In this document: positions 7,951 to 15,658 of the stretch, in pieces
Numbering within the stretch: position 1 is the first letter of the stretch
Layout of the letters: each line of letters opens with the position of its first letter
Assembly (NCBI GenBank): GCA_028822065.1
Contig: JAPKEL010000017.1
Coordinates: 1-33,844 of the forward strand
Length of the DNA stretch: 33,844 nt
Direction: 5' to 3'
Source of the DNA: Woeseiaceae bacterium
Lineage (GTDB): Bacteria > Pseudomonadota > Gammaproteobacteria > Steroidobacterales > Woeseiaceae
The notes under the pieces: generated by a model
Databases searched by the model: none
What the model saw: only the letters and a program-made list of their open reading frames with translations
Told to the model about the DNA's origin: nothing
Program-made: the position numbers and the translations under genes

Positions 7951-8373
7951 ATGAGAAATATATATATATATTTAATAATGGCATGTTTGTGCATTTCTGG
8001 AAACATTAATGCTAATGAGCAGTCAGAGCAACCATCATCAGCAGAAGCGGCTGAGAAAAAAGTTGAAATAACGGCTCAAGAATTTGCTGATTTATTAGAG
8101 ATGACCACTGAGGAATTTTTCACACTGTTGGCCGCAGCTGAAATTGAGGTAATAGGATTGGATGATCTTATCAGTGATGATAAAAAAATTACGTTGTTAA
8201 AATTTTTGCAAAATCTGGCTACTACAAATCAGGAATTTGATAATACTGATTGTAAACCAGGTGAAATGTTATTTTGCGAGACAGAAAGACGGGTTAGTGA
8301 CCAACGTTTTGGTAGGAAAAAAATGGCAAGTGATAAGCGATGCGCATGTGGTCCAATGCACGGTAGATTCTAA
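7951..8373 (+). CDS. Exported four-cysteine protein with IF-2 N-terminal-like domain, paralogue 2 of 3
   Basis: A 140-aa protein. The N-terminal hydrophobic segment ends near NINANEQ (about residue 22), which suits signal peptidase I; there is no good lipobox. Residues 39-90 (ITAQEFADLLEM, TTEEFFTLLAAAEIEV, then LISDDKKITLLKFLQ) follow the helix pattern of the small N-terminal domain of translation factor IF-2. The C-terminus is the family module: C101KPGE, C109, RRVSDQRFGRKK, C131-A-C133. The ATG at 7951 is preferred over an in-frame GTG at 7909 because GGGGGG lies at ribosome-site distance and the signal peptide begins there. The function is unknown. Its lack of the EYPSAR linker sets it apart from the two lipoproteins flanking it. 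Confidence 0.75.
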   Translation: MRNIYIYLIMACLCISGNINANEQSEQPSSAEAAEKKVEITAQEFADLLEMTTEEFFTLLAAAEIEVIGLDDLISDDKKITLLKFLQNLATTNQEFDNTDCKPGEMLFCETERRVSDQRFGRKKMASDKRCACGPMHGRF

Positions 8374-8482
8374 AAGCTGTGTAATTCAATATTTCATTGT
8401 AAATAATTCACATTTGTAATTTTATACAAATCTTTGCTCAATTATATTTGACTGTATTAATCGATTCAGTAGGATACTTAGA

Positions 8483-8740
8483 ATGAAAGTTAAATACCTG
8501 CTGTTGTTAATTTTTTCAGTCTTAATAATTGGCTGCGCTAACTCAATGGAGCAGCCAGAATATCCATCAGCAAGGGTTCCTTCAACTGCGCCCAATTCTC
8601 CTGAGCAAGAAATGAAATGTAATCCTGGTGAAACCTTGATTTGTTTCACTGAACGTCGCATCAGCGATCGACGGTTTGGCCGGAACAAGATGGAAAGCGG
8701 TTATTGCTCATGCAATCCTGATTTGACGGGTCGTTGGTAA
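8483..8740 (+). CDS. Small lipoprotein with C-terminal four-cysteine motif, paralogue 3 of 3
   Basis: An 85-aa protein of unknown function. The signal peptide ends in lipobox LIIGC (C18). The linker EYPSARVPSTAPN is nearly identical to that of the first paralogue at 7542. The module follows: C46NPGE, C54, RRISDRRFGRNK, C75-S-C77. AGGA lies eight bases before ATG. Keeping both linker and module while the gene between them differs suggests an old duplication followed by divergence. The reading frame on the opposite strand (8422-8688) overlaps it and has no recognisable features. Confidence 0.75.
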   Translation: MKVKYLLLLIFSVLIIGCANSMEQPEYPSARVPSTAPNSPEQEMKCNPGETLICFTERRISDRRFGRNKMESGYCSCNPDLTGRW

Positions 8741-8787
8741 TGCGTTTTTTGTGCTATTAGCTGTAAAAATTGGCTGCGTTTTTTAAC

Positions 8788-9984
8788 ATGACAAATCTAA
8801 AAAAGCTTTTAAATTTAGATATAACGTTACAGATAGTAATCGGTATTTTGATAGCTATTGTTGTATCTCTTGTCTCCAGTGAATGGGCTCAATCATTATC
8901 AATATTTGGGAAGTTATTTGTACAGAGTCTCAAAGCAGTGGCTCCAGTATTGGTATTTTTCTTAGTCGCCAGTGCCATAGCGAATCAACCTCAAAATCAA
9001 GATTCAAAATTACGTCCGATTTTATTTTTATATATTATTGGCACTTTATGTGCCGCACTTCTAGCGGTGATTATGAGTATATTGTTTCCAACCAATTTGC
9101 AGTTAAATGTTACTGATGTTGTCTTACAGGCTCCGCAAGGAATCAGCGAAGTATTAAACAATTTGTTATTTAAGTTAGTGGATAACCCTGTTAGTGCAAT
9201 CATGAATGGAAATTTCATCGGTATCTTGGTGTGGGGTGCGGCCATTGGACTTGGGCTTAGGCACTCATCGGGAACAACTAAAATAGCTTTTTCGGATTTG
9301 TCTTACGCCATCACTCAAATAGTTCGCGTAATTATAAGATTAGCACCGATTGGTATACTGGGTTTGGTAGCGGGAAGCCTGGCTGAGTCTGGTTTACAAG
9401 TATTAAGTGATTACGCTCGGATTTTAATGGTATTGCTCAGTACCATGTTGATAATGGCATTGTGCATAAATCCATTGATTGTCTGGCTAAAAACGAAAAA
9501 AAATCCTTATCCAGTGGTCTTTATTGCTCTTAGGGAGAGTGGAGTAACGGCATTCTTTACCCGCAGTTCAGCAGCAAATATCCCCGTCAACATAAGTCTT
9601 TGCGAGAAACTGGGACTCCAAAAAAATATTTTTGCAGTTTCTATCCCCCTTGGTGCGACTATAAATATGGGCGGTGCCGCTATTACTATTACTATTTTGA
9701 CATTAGCAGCTGCCAATACATTAGGTATTAATGTGGATTTTTCTAGTGCATTGCTTTTATGTGTGATCTCAGCTTTATCTGCTTGTGGAGCATCAGGAGT
9801 AGCAGGGGGCAGCTTATTATTAATTCCTCTCAGCTGCGCTTTATTTGGTATTCCTGATGATATTGCTATGCAAGTTGTGGCCGTTGGTTTTGTGATTAGT
9901 GTTTTACAGGATTCGGCCGAGACAGCTCTGAATAGTTCTACTGATGTTGTTTTTACTAGTGCGGTGAGCTCTTCAAAAGAATAA
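8788..9984 (+). CDS. sstT: Na+/serine-threonine symporter SstT (DAACS family)
   Basis: A 398-aa inner-membrane symporter that imports serine and threonine with sodium. Strong family matches include [10 protein letters not shown] near the N-terminus, [63 protein letters not shown] and [16 protein letters not shown], all close to E. coli SstT in wording and order. I chose the ATG at 8788 (MTNLKKLL) over an in-frame TTG at 8770; neither has a convincing ribosome site. The length is slightly under the 414 aa of the E. coli protein. The last 12 bases overlap the convergent DUF4149-like gene. Confidence 0.93.
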   Translation: MTNLKKLLNLDITLQIVIGILIAIVVSLVSSEWAQSLSIFGKLFVQSLKAVAPVLVFFLVASAIANQPQNQDSKLRPILFLYIIGTLCAALLAVIMSILFPTNLQLNVTDVVLQAPQGISEVLNNLLFKLVDNPVSAIMNGNFIGILVWGAAIGLGLRHSSGTTKIAFSDLSYAITQIVRVIIRLAPIGILGLVAGSLAESGLQVLSDYARILMVLLSTMLIMALCINPLIVWLKTKKNPYPVVFIALRESGVTAFFTRSSAANIPVNISLCEKLGLQKNIFAVSIPLGATINMGGAAITITILTLAAANTLGINVDFSSALLLCVISALSACGASGVAGGSLLLIPLSCALFGIPDDIAMQVVAVGFVISVLQDSAETALNSSTDVVFTSAVSSSKE

Positions 9985-10359
9985 GATTAGCGTATTAAAT
10001 ATCAAAACAATGAGCGTAAAAAGCACGGTAAGAAAATGAAGGCCACGAAATTTTGATTTTTCATCGTTATCTTTGGCTTTGTTAATAACCGGGGTAAGCA
10101 TATAGCATGCTGTTGGCAATGCTGTGTTGATGCAACCAAGAACAAAGTTCTTATTTATTCCAGGATGATAGTAAGAGCTCATTAATAAATAAGCGAAACC
10201 TAGAAATGTCAGTAATAAAAAGAATTTCGGAAAAATAGCACGTAAAAATATCTTGGTATTCGCTTCGTCAAGATGGTTAAAGACTGTTCTGGTTATAAAC
10301 CCAGTTTGAAATATAATTACGCCTACGATAATCCCGGAAAACATTGTCAAATAGCTCAT
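9973..10359 (-). CDS. DUF4149/TMEM205-like integral membrane protein
   Basis: A 128-aa protein with four predicted membrane helices, at about residues 5-22, 42-62, 75-92 and 107-127. The first helix region ([19 protein letters not shown]), the FPKFF before helix 2 and FRGLH before the last helix follow the DUF4149 (TMEM205-like) layout. The function is unknown. AAGAG precedes the ATG. It ends inside the 3' end of sstT on the other strand. I see no link to the folate-reductase gene upstream, which is transcribed in the same direction 90 bases away. Confidence 0.65.
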   Translation of the reverse strand: MSYLTMFSGIIVGVIIFQTGFITRTVFNHLDEANTKIFLRAIFPKFFLLLTFLGFAYLLMSSYYHPGINKNFVLGCINTALPTACYMLTPVINKAKDNDEKSKFRGLHFLTVLFTLIVLIFNTLILFF

Positions 10360-10413
10360 AAATTTTAACTCTTGTCTGTTGTTTATGTGAAAATGATCTA
10401 CTATTTATTGATA

Positions 10414-10438
10414 CTTATGCACTTTTAATTCGCATAAG
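10414..10438. repeat. Inverted repeat after the MTHFR-like gene
   Basis: CTTATGC (10414-10420) and GCATAAG (10432-10438) pair perfectly around an 11-base loop, 11 bases past the stop of the leftward MTHFR-like gene. There is no T run on that strand, so it is at best a weak terminator or RNA-end hairpin. Confidence 0.35.
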
Positions 10439-10448
10439 CTATTGGTAT

Positions 10449-11327
10449 CTATCTGAATATTTTTATCAACTCAGCACATTGATTTTCACAGTTAGGGCCC
10501 ATTAGATGTACACCATTTATACCGGGCATATCCATGAGTTTTTCGATAATTTCTTCACAGATCTTTTTACCTTCTTGCAACGGTGCGGATGCTTGGTCTA
10601 ATCTTTCTATGATCGAGTTCGGTATTTTTACACCGTATAAATTATCTCTCATCCATGATGCTTGTTTTGCTGACTTTAGTGGGCCTAAGCCAATAAGAAA
10701 ATTGGCATTTATATTAAGAGTGTTTTCCATAATAAAAGCTGAATATTTTTGACATAATTCTAAATCATAGCAGTATTGAGTTTGCACAAAATTGACACCT
10801 AGATTTACTTTTTCAACAAAGAATTTGGAATGTTGATCTCTTATAAAATGATCATGAATACTGTCAGCACAGCCAGATATCAATTGAATGGGCTCCTTAA
10901 TTTCGACTCCATCAGTTAGATGGCCATTAGACATAGTCTTAAGAAGATTAATTAAATTCGCACTATTCATTTCGTTAACGGCTTTTGGGCCATCTTCTGG
11001 AGGTCGATCTCCAGATAAGCATAAAATTTTATTAATACCTAATGAAAGCGCACCTAATATTTCTGATTCCAATGCAATGCTGTTTCTGTCTCTTCCAGTG
11101 ATTTGCAGAATAACATCTAAGCCATTTTTTTGAATCTCACCAGCTACGACTAAACTGCTTAACTTGGGTTTGCAATTAGGGGCATCAGTAACATTTACTG
11201 CATCGGCGACACCAATTAAGCTTTCAATTTTTTGTATATTTTCTTTTAAATTAGTAGAAACAGACGGTGTTGTTTCTGCAGTGAAGATAAAAGGTTTATT
11301 AGTATTTTGGAAAAGGTTATTTGTCAT
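10449..11327 (-). CDS. Methylenetetrahydrofolate reductase-family protein (MetF-like)
   Basis: A 292-aa flavoprotein of the MTHFR family, which reduces 5,10-methylene-THF to 5-methyl-THF or runs in reverse. The N-terminal AETTPS carries the catalytic-type glutamate (E18). LQITGRDRNSIALESEILGA and LCLSGD are the family's FAD-barrel motifs, and GINGVHLMG closes the barrel. The ATG at 11327 is preferred because AAGG lies upstream and the family sequence begins there. It is divergent from the marR-hpaB pair and shares the palindromic operator region with it. This suggests a role in the aromatic cluster, for example handling a C1 unit from a methoxylated substrate, rather than routine methionine synthesis. 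No O-demethylase gene is visible. Confidence 0.8.
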   Translation of the reverse strand: MTNNLFQNTNKPFIFTAETTPSVSTNLKENIQKIESLIGVADAVNVTDAPNCKPKLSSLVVAGEIQKNGLDVILQITGRDRNSIALESEILGALSLGINKILCLSGDRPPEDGPKAVNEMNSANLINLLKTMSNGHLTDGVEIKEPIQLISGCADSIHDHFIRDQHSKFFVEKVNLGVNFVQTQYCYDLELCQKYSAFIMENTLNINANFLIGLGPLKSAKQASWMRDNLYGVKIPNSIIERLDQASAPLQEGKKICEEIIEKLMDMPGINGVHLMGPNCENQCAELIKIFR

Positions 11328-11374
11328 TGCGATGGCCTTTAAAAATGTACATTGGAGATAATTGTATATTGAAC

Positions 11375-11404
11375 TTGACAAATAGTCATAATAGTTAATA
11401 TATT
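11375..11404 (+). promoter_or_regulatory. Sigma-70-type promoter for marR-hpaB
   Basis: TTGACA at 11375-11380 is a perfect -35. TATATT at 11399-11404 is a 5/6 match to the -10 with an 18-base spacer. The -10 lies inside the first copy of the operator repeat, so a bound repressor would block the polymerase. The marR start is 33 bases downstream. Confidence 0.65.
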
Positions 11405-11424
11405 AATAGTTAATATATTAACTA
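11392..11424. promoter_or_regulatory. Tandem MarR-type operator
   Basis: The 15-base unit TAGTTAATATATTAA occurs twice back to back (11392-11406 and 11407-11421). With the next three bases the second copy becomes a perfect 18-base palindrome, TAGTTAATATATTAACTA (11407-11424). The core of both is TTAA-TATA-TTAA. It sits between the divergent MTHFR-like and marR genes, over the -10 of the rightward promoter. MarR proteins bind such palindromes between divergent genes and often repress their own operon. Confidence 0.8.
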
Positions 11425-11436
11425 AAGCCCATATTT

Positions 11437-11892
11437 ATGGCAATAAAAGAATTAAACAATTCTTTACCAATGATGCTTTATAAGGCACTTGATACAATCA
11501 TGCCAAAATTTCGTATCATTTTTAAAGAATTTGGAATTACAGAAACACAAGCGAGAGTATTAAGGATTTTATGGCAGCATCAAAGAATCGCACTTAATGA
11601 GCTTTCTTCTTTGACTTTAATTACACCACCCAGTTTAGTTGGTGTAATCGATCGAATGGAGCTAAATAATCTTGTTAAAAGAAATCATTCAAGCGCTGAT
11701 CGTCGCAAAACTATTATAAATTTAACCAAAAAAGGTAAAGAGCTAGAGTCAAGAGTATTGCCCAAGGTAGCAAAGGTATATGAAGAGATTGAGTCGTCTT
11801 TAGATAATAAAGAATTAGATAATATTCTAACATTGCTTGAGAAAATCTCATTAATTGATAGAAAAAAAGGAAAAGAGAAAAATGGTTGCTAA
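11437..11892 (+). CDS. MarR-family regulator, HpaR-like paralogue
   Basis: A 151-aa winged-helix protein. The N-terminus (NSLPMMLYKA, FRIIFKEFGITETQARVLRIL) aligns motif by motif with the second MarR gene of this window (13369-13827). The wing region holds NHSSADRRKTIINLTKKGKE with the family's D-R-R. It is a DNA-binding repressor, probably relieved by an aromatic ligand. It lies directly downstream of the palindromic operator and overlaps the start of hpaB by 11 bases, so it most likely controls itself, hpaB and perhaps the divergent MTHFR-like gene. I see no typical ribosome site. Confidence 0.85.
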   Translation: MAIKELNNSLPMMLYKALDTIMPKFRIIFKEFGITETQARVLRILWQHQRIALNELSSLTLITPPSLVGVIDRMELNNLVKRNHSSADRRKTIINLTKKGKELESRVLPKVAKVYEEIESSLDNKELDNILTLLEKISLIDRKKGKEKNGC

Positions 11893-13363
11893 ATTAAGTG
11901 AAAATATAACGTCACTTGGAAATGGTATTCGCTCTGGCGCTGAGTACTTAGAAGGTCTGAATGACGGTAGAGATGTTTGGCTAGAAGGGCAAAAAGTTGC
12001 CGATGTTACTCAACATCAGGGTTTACGGCGAGGTGCGGAAACCTTAGCGGGTTTCATGGACAAACAAGCTGATCCTAAATACAAAAAAATTGTGACTTTT
12101 GAAGAGGATGGTCGTGACCTGCCTATGTCATTCATGATTCCAAAATCAAAAGAAGATATTGTTAAGCGTGGCGCTGCTTTTTATGAGTGGGCAACTTGGT
12201 CGAATGGCATTTTTGGTAGGACTCCTGATTATAAGAATGCTTCCATTATGGCATTTACCGCCGCGGCAAAATTTCTTGAAGAAGGAAAAGTCGAATTTGC
12301 AGAGAATATGCGACGTTATTATCAGTATGCTGCGACTCACGATAAAGTTTTAACGCATTCTTTACTTAATCCAACTGTCAGTTTCGCTGAAGCAAAAGCT
12401 GGTCGATCGAGTGCTGATGTTACCCTAAAAGTTGTCAAAGAAAACGATGCTGGTATTTTTGTTACCGGTGCACGTTTGTTGGCTACGCTGGGTCCACAAG
12501 CCGATGAAGTAGAAGTTTTTCCTTCTACGTTACTAGATCGTCAAAAAGATGAACATCTTGAATATGCCTTTGCTTTTATAGCTCCTGTGAATAGCCCTGG
12601 GTTACGAATGATTTGTCGAGACAGTTATGATCATGGTAAATCTCATTATGACGCACCATTGGCATCACGATACGAAGAGATGGATTCAATTGTCACCTTT
12701 AAGAATGTATTTGTGCCATGGGAGCGGCTATTTATTTATCGTGAACCTTTATTGTGTAACAGGGCTTTTGCGGAGACAAATGCGGTTACCCAAATGATGC
12801 ATCAAGTTATCTGCGGTAAACTCGCCAAAGCCGAGTTTATAGTTGGCCTATTGTGTGCCATGGCGAAAGCCTCAGGCAAAGATAAGGATATGACCATCAA
12901 GGGGCACATTGCTGAGGCAATGTTTATAACTGAAACTATCAGAGCCTTAAGGTTCTCGGCTGAGCAACATGCACACGAAGATGAATACGGTAATTTCATT
13001 CCATTGCGACAACCGTTGGATACCTCAAGAAATTTATTTCCAAAAATGTATCCCAGATTAATTGAATTAGTGCAATTGCTTGGTTCAAGCTCGCTCATGG
13101 CGACCCCAAGTGAGTTGGACCTAAGCAATGAAATTGCCGATGATGTGACGCAGTACTTTCAGTTACTGAATCTTGAAAGTAAAGATCGGATTGCTTTATT
13201 CCGATTAGCGCATGATCTTTCTGTATCGGGTTTTGGTGGACGCCAAACTTTGTATGAGCGTTTCTTCTTTGGGCCGCCTAATGTGATGGCTTCAATTTAT
13301 TATGACCTCTATAACAAAGACGAAATGATGGATCGGGTTTCAGCATTAATTAATCAAGCCTGA
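11882..13363 (+). CDS. hpaB: 4-hydroxyphenylacetate 3-hydroxylase, oxygenase component (HpaB family)
   Basis: A 493-aa FADH2-dependent aromatic hydroxylase of the HpaB family. In this context it would turn 4-hydroxyphenylacetate into homoprotocatechuate. Family motifs are present: the FGRTPDYKN loop, a lid region near TVSFAEAKAGR, and SYDHGKSHYDAPLASRYEEMDSIV before VPWERLFIYR. The C-terminus has FSVSGFGGRQTLYERFFFG-type sequence (here LSVSGFGGRQTLYERFF). The start at 11882 matches family length. It overlaps marR by 11 bases. HpaB needs reduced flavin from HpaC, and no HpaC-type reductase is in the window. Related family members act on other phenols, so the substrate rests on the hpa neighbours. 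Confidence 0.87.
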   Translation: MVAKLSENITSLGNGIRSGAEYLEGLNDGRDVWLEGQKVADVTQHQGLRRGAETLAGFMDKQADPKYKKIVTFEEDGRDLPMSFMIPKSKEDIVKRGAAFYEWATWSNGIFGRTPDYKNASIMAFTAAAKFLEEGKVEFAENMRRYYQYAATHDKVLTHSLLNPTVSFAEAKAGRSSADVTLKVVKENDAGIFVTGARLLATLGPQADEVEVFPSTLLDRQKDEHLEYAFAFIAPVNSPGLRMICRDSYDHGKSHYDAPLASRYEEMDSIVTFKNVFVPWERLFIYREPLLCNRAFAETNAVTQMMHQVICGKLAKAEFIVGLLCAMAKASGKDKDMTIKGHIAEAMFITETIRALRFSAEQHAHEDEYGNFIPLRQPLDTSRNLFPKMYPRLIELVQLLGSSSLMATPSELDLSNEIADDVTQYFQLLNLESKDRIALFRLAHDLSVSGFGGRQTLYERFFFGPPNVMASIYYDLYNKDEMMDRVSALINQA

Positions 13364-13368
13364 GCATT

Positions 13369-13827
13369 TCATTCTTTATTTATTTTTGCAGAAAATTCTG
13401 CCAATAAGGCGAAAATTTGGTTAAATTTATCTGTACCAAATAAAGATTCAATTTCTTGATATAGATACTCAGTCTCTGGTGCCACATCCGTAATAATTTT
13501 CTTGCCTTTTTCTGTAAGGCTGAAAACTGATCGACGTAGGTCATTAGTATCACCTGACCTTAATACAATTTTTTCATCTTTTAAGTATTTTAAGATTCTT
13601 GTTAGGCTAGGGGAGAGTAAAAAACTTCTCATCGCCAGTTCACTGGCATCAATTTTACCATGCTCATGAATTGCCCGAATCACTCGCCATCGTTGTTCGG
13701 TTAATCCATGCTTGCGGAGCATCGGGCGAAATCTTGACATAGCTGCTTCTCGAGCCTTGAGCAATTGCATGGGCAAGGAATGATTAAAGCTTCTTATTGA
13801 CGAGTGATTATTTATTTTTTTATCCAA
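13369..13827 (-). CDS. hpaR: Homoprotocatechuate operon regulator HpaR (MarR family)
   Basis: A 152-aa MarR repressor. SLPMQLLKAREAAMSRFRP, followed by LTEQRWRVIRAI and PSLTRILKYL, matches HpaR closely; DLRRSVFSLTEKGKK is the wing. E. coli HpaR represses the hpa meta-cleavage operon and releases on binding the aromatic substrate. The start is TTG at 13827, four bases after the stop of the FAH gene. No ATG exists before the conserved SLPM, which supports TTG despite a weak ribosome site. It is the last gene of the leftward dapA-like/hpaG-like/hpaR operon and ends five bases from the hpaB stop, tail to tail. Confidence 0.9.
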   Translation of the reverse strand: MDKKINNHSSIRSFNHSLPMQLLKAREAAMSRFRPMLRKHGLTEQRWRVIRAIHEHGKIDASELAMRSFLLSPSLTRILKYLKDEKIVLRSGDTNDLRRSVFSLTEKGKKIITDVAPETEYLYQEIESLFGTDKFNQIFALLAEFSAKINKE

Positions 13828-13831
13828 ATCT

Positions 13832-14692
13832 CTAGAGTAATTCTGTGGTTACTTTGTTGGATAAAATACCTATTCCTGGAACCTCTACTTCAACAACATC
13901 ATTATGCGTAAGATATTTAGGTGGATCAAAGCGAGCTCCTGCTCCATTAGGCGTGCCTGTGGCAATAATATCTCCTGCTTTGAGATGATAAAAACTGGAT
14001 AAATAACTAATTAAATATGCAAATGGAAACATCAGACTATCCGTATTGTCATGCTGTCTGATCTCACCATTTACTCTTGTCACTACTTCTAATTTCGAGA
14101 ATGGGTTTAATTCATCAGACGTCACCATCCAAGGTCCTAATGATCCTGAATTTGCAAAATTCTTACCTTGTGTAACATTAAACTTTGCATGTCGAAGATA
14201 ATCTCGAATTGAACCTTCATTCATACAAGTCATACCAGCCACATATTCATGAGCACTTTCTTGGGTAATTCTTCTTCCATCTTTTCCGATAATTAAGACA
14301 ATTTCTCCTTCATAATCGAGTTGTTCTGATTCCGGTGGATCCATAATACTTTGTTGGTGACCGACCAACGATTCACGAGTTCGCATAAATACGCTGGGGT
14401 ATTTGGGTGGCTTTGTACCATCTTTATATTCGGCATTACGATCAGCATAATTAACCCCAATACAGATAATTTTCTCGGGGTTTGGGATGGTTGGTAAAAA
14501 CTCTATTTCTTCAATATTTAAACTTGGTTGAAGCGTTTGCGTTTGTTCAGCTAGTGCATTTAATCGGCCCTTCCTAATGGCATCTCTAAGATCCACTAGG
14601 TCCGGATTGGCGGCTCCTAAATCAATGATATCTTGATTATTAATTGCACCAAAACTTGACGTACCATTTTGTTTAAAACTGAGAAATTTCAT
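13832..14692 (-). CDS. FAH-family hydrolase, HpaG-like decarboxylase/isomerase
   Basis: A 286-aa, single-domain fumarylacetoacetate-hydrolase-family protein. The fold signature is ICIGVNYADRNAEYK, then PSVFMRTRESLVG. The metal site is in LDYEGEIVLIIGK, and the core is completed by MTCMNEGSIRDY, QGKNFANSGSLGPWMV and IATGTPNGAG. In the hpa pathway HpaG decarboxylates 5-oxopent-3-ene-1,2,5-tricarboxylate and isomerises the product. E. coli HpaG is a fused double-length protein; here only one half-size unit is present, so one enzyme may do both steps as a homo-oligomer. The ribosome site AAGGA is well placed, ten bases after the DapA-like stop. Related FAH proteins act elsewhere; neighbours decide. 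Confidence 0.83.
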   Translation of the reverse strand: MKFLSFKQNGTSSFGAINNQDIIDLGAANPDLVDLRDAIRKGRLNALAEQTQTLQPSLNIEEIEFLPTIPNPEKIICIGVNYADRNAEYKDGTKPPKYPSVFMRTRESLVGHQQSIMDPPESEQLDYEGEIVLIIGKDGRRITQESAHEYVAGMTCMNEGSIRDYLRHAKFNVTQGKNFANSGSLGPWMVTSDELNPFSKLEVVTRVNGEIRQHDNTDSLMFPFAYLISYLSSFYHLKAGDIIATGTPNGAGARFDPPKYLTHNDVVEVEVPGIGILSNKVTTELL

Positions 14693-14702
14693 TGCATTTT
14701 CC

Positions 14703-15596
14703 TTATAGTAAGTTGGCGCGTTTTAGTACTCTGTCCAGACGTTCTTCTAGTTCTGGAGTAGCAGCAACCATAGGTAATCGGTGCTCATTAGTTGGCATAA
14801 TACCCAATTTCTTCATCATATATTTAATAGGAATCGGGTTTGTATCATAGAAAACAGCTTGATTAATTTCCAATAAATTCTGGTGAAGTTCGCGTCCCTT
14901 TTTCATATCATTTTGCCAGACTGCTTCACACATATCAGATAAGATTTTTGGCCTTAAATTGCCCACAGCGTTCATTAAACCACAGGCTCCAATAGTCATC
15001 ATAGGGAATGACAGCTCCTCCAGACCGACAAAGACTTTAAAATCATTACCCAGTTCTGAAAAACACTCTGTGACAAAACCTAAATCATTCACAGCATGTT
15101 TCATACCTATAAAAGTTTTGGATTTTTCTCTCAGTGCTTTCATTGAATCGAGCGTTACACTAACGGCTGTCCGGCCAGGAATATGATAAATCATCCATGG
15201 CGTTTCACTTTGTTTGCTTATATTTAGGTAGTAATCAATCAAACCTCTTTGTGGTGGCTTTATATAGTAAGGAGTAACAATTAGAAGAGCATCAACACCA
15301 GCATTCACTGCATGTTTTGTTAATAATTCTGTTTCAATAAAAGACTGTGAGCCAGTAGCTGCAATAATGGGTAATCTTCCAGCATTAACTTCAATCGCAA
15401 CATCAATCAATCTATTTCTTTCATTGAGGGTGAGGGTAGATGGCTCTGCTGTGGTGCCATTTACTAAAATTCCATGAGAGCCATTATTGATCTGATACTC
15501 TACTAGGTCGCTATAGGCCTCATAGTCAACTTGATTGTTCTTTATGGGGGTGATAATGGGAGGTATGGAACCTCTAATCATACTTAAGTCTTTCAT
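14703..15596 (-). CDS. DapA/NAL-superfamily class I lyase, candidate aldolase or hydratase-aldolase of the pathway
   Basis: A 297-aa TIM-barrel protein of the dihydrodipicolinate synthase/N-acetylneuraminate lyase superfamily. The Schiff-base lysine is K166 (IGMKHA), the catalytic tyrosine Y137 and carboxylate-binding R142 are in IYHIPGRT, and the substrate loop is GTTAEPSTLT at 47-56. It departs from true DapA at GTTGE (here GTTAE) and at the Asn after Tyr (here His). It is first in the operon with the HpaG-like gene and hpaR, in the slot where HpaI usually acts. It could cleave 4-hydroxy-2-oxoheptanedioate to pyruvate and succinate semialdehyde. NAL-superfamily hydratase-aldolases such as NahE also hydrate, so it might replace HpaH too. 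AAGGAAAG precedes ATG. Confidence 0.75.
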   Translation of the reverse strand: MKDLSMIRGSIPPIITPIKNNQVDYEAYSDLVEYQINNGSHGILVNGTTAEPSTLTLNERNRLIDVAIEVNAGRLPIIAATGSQSFIETELLTKHAVNAGVDALLIVTPYYIKPPQRGLIDYYLNISKQSETPWMIYHIPGRTAVSVTLDSMKALREKSKTFIGMKHAVNDLGFVTECFSELGNDFKVFVGLEELSFPMMTIGACGLMNAVGNLRPKILSDMCEAVWQNDMKKGRELHQNLLEINQAVFYDTNPIPIKYMMKKLGIMPTNEHRLPMVAATPELEERLDRVLKRANLL

Positions 15597-15630
15597 GTTG
15601 CTTTCCTTGAATTATTTTAATCATCGGTGC

Positions 15631-15658
15631 TTGACGTTCTTGTTTAACACAGTATACT
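15631..15658 (+). promoter_or_regulatory. Sigma-70-type promoter for hpaF-hpaE-ligAB
   Basis: TTGACG at 15631-15636 and TATACT at 15653-15658 are separated by 16 bases, each one base off consensus. The expected transcript start (about 15665) falls inside the TTAACATGTTAA palindrome. The hpaF ATG is about 34 bases further. Confidence 0.65.

Noticed and set aside
8412-8431. ATTTGTA/TACAAAT hairpin as a terminator after the second four-Cys gene
   Set aside because: The stem is seven AT-rich base pairs without a T run; too weak to call.
8422-8688. 88-codon minus-strand frame
   Set aside because: It overlaps the third four-Cys paralogue, which has a lipobox, a ribosome site and two homologues nearby; the minus frame has none.
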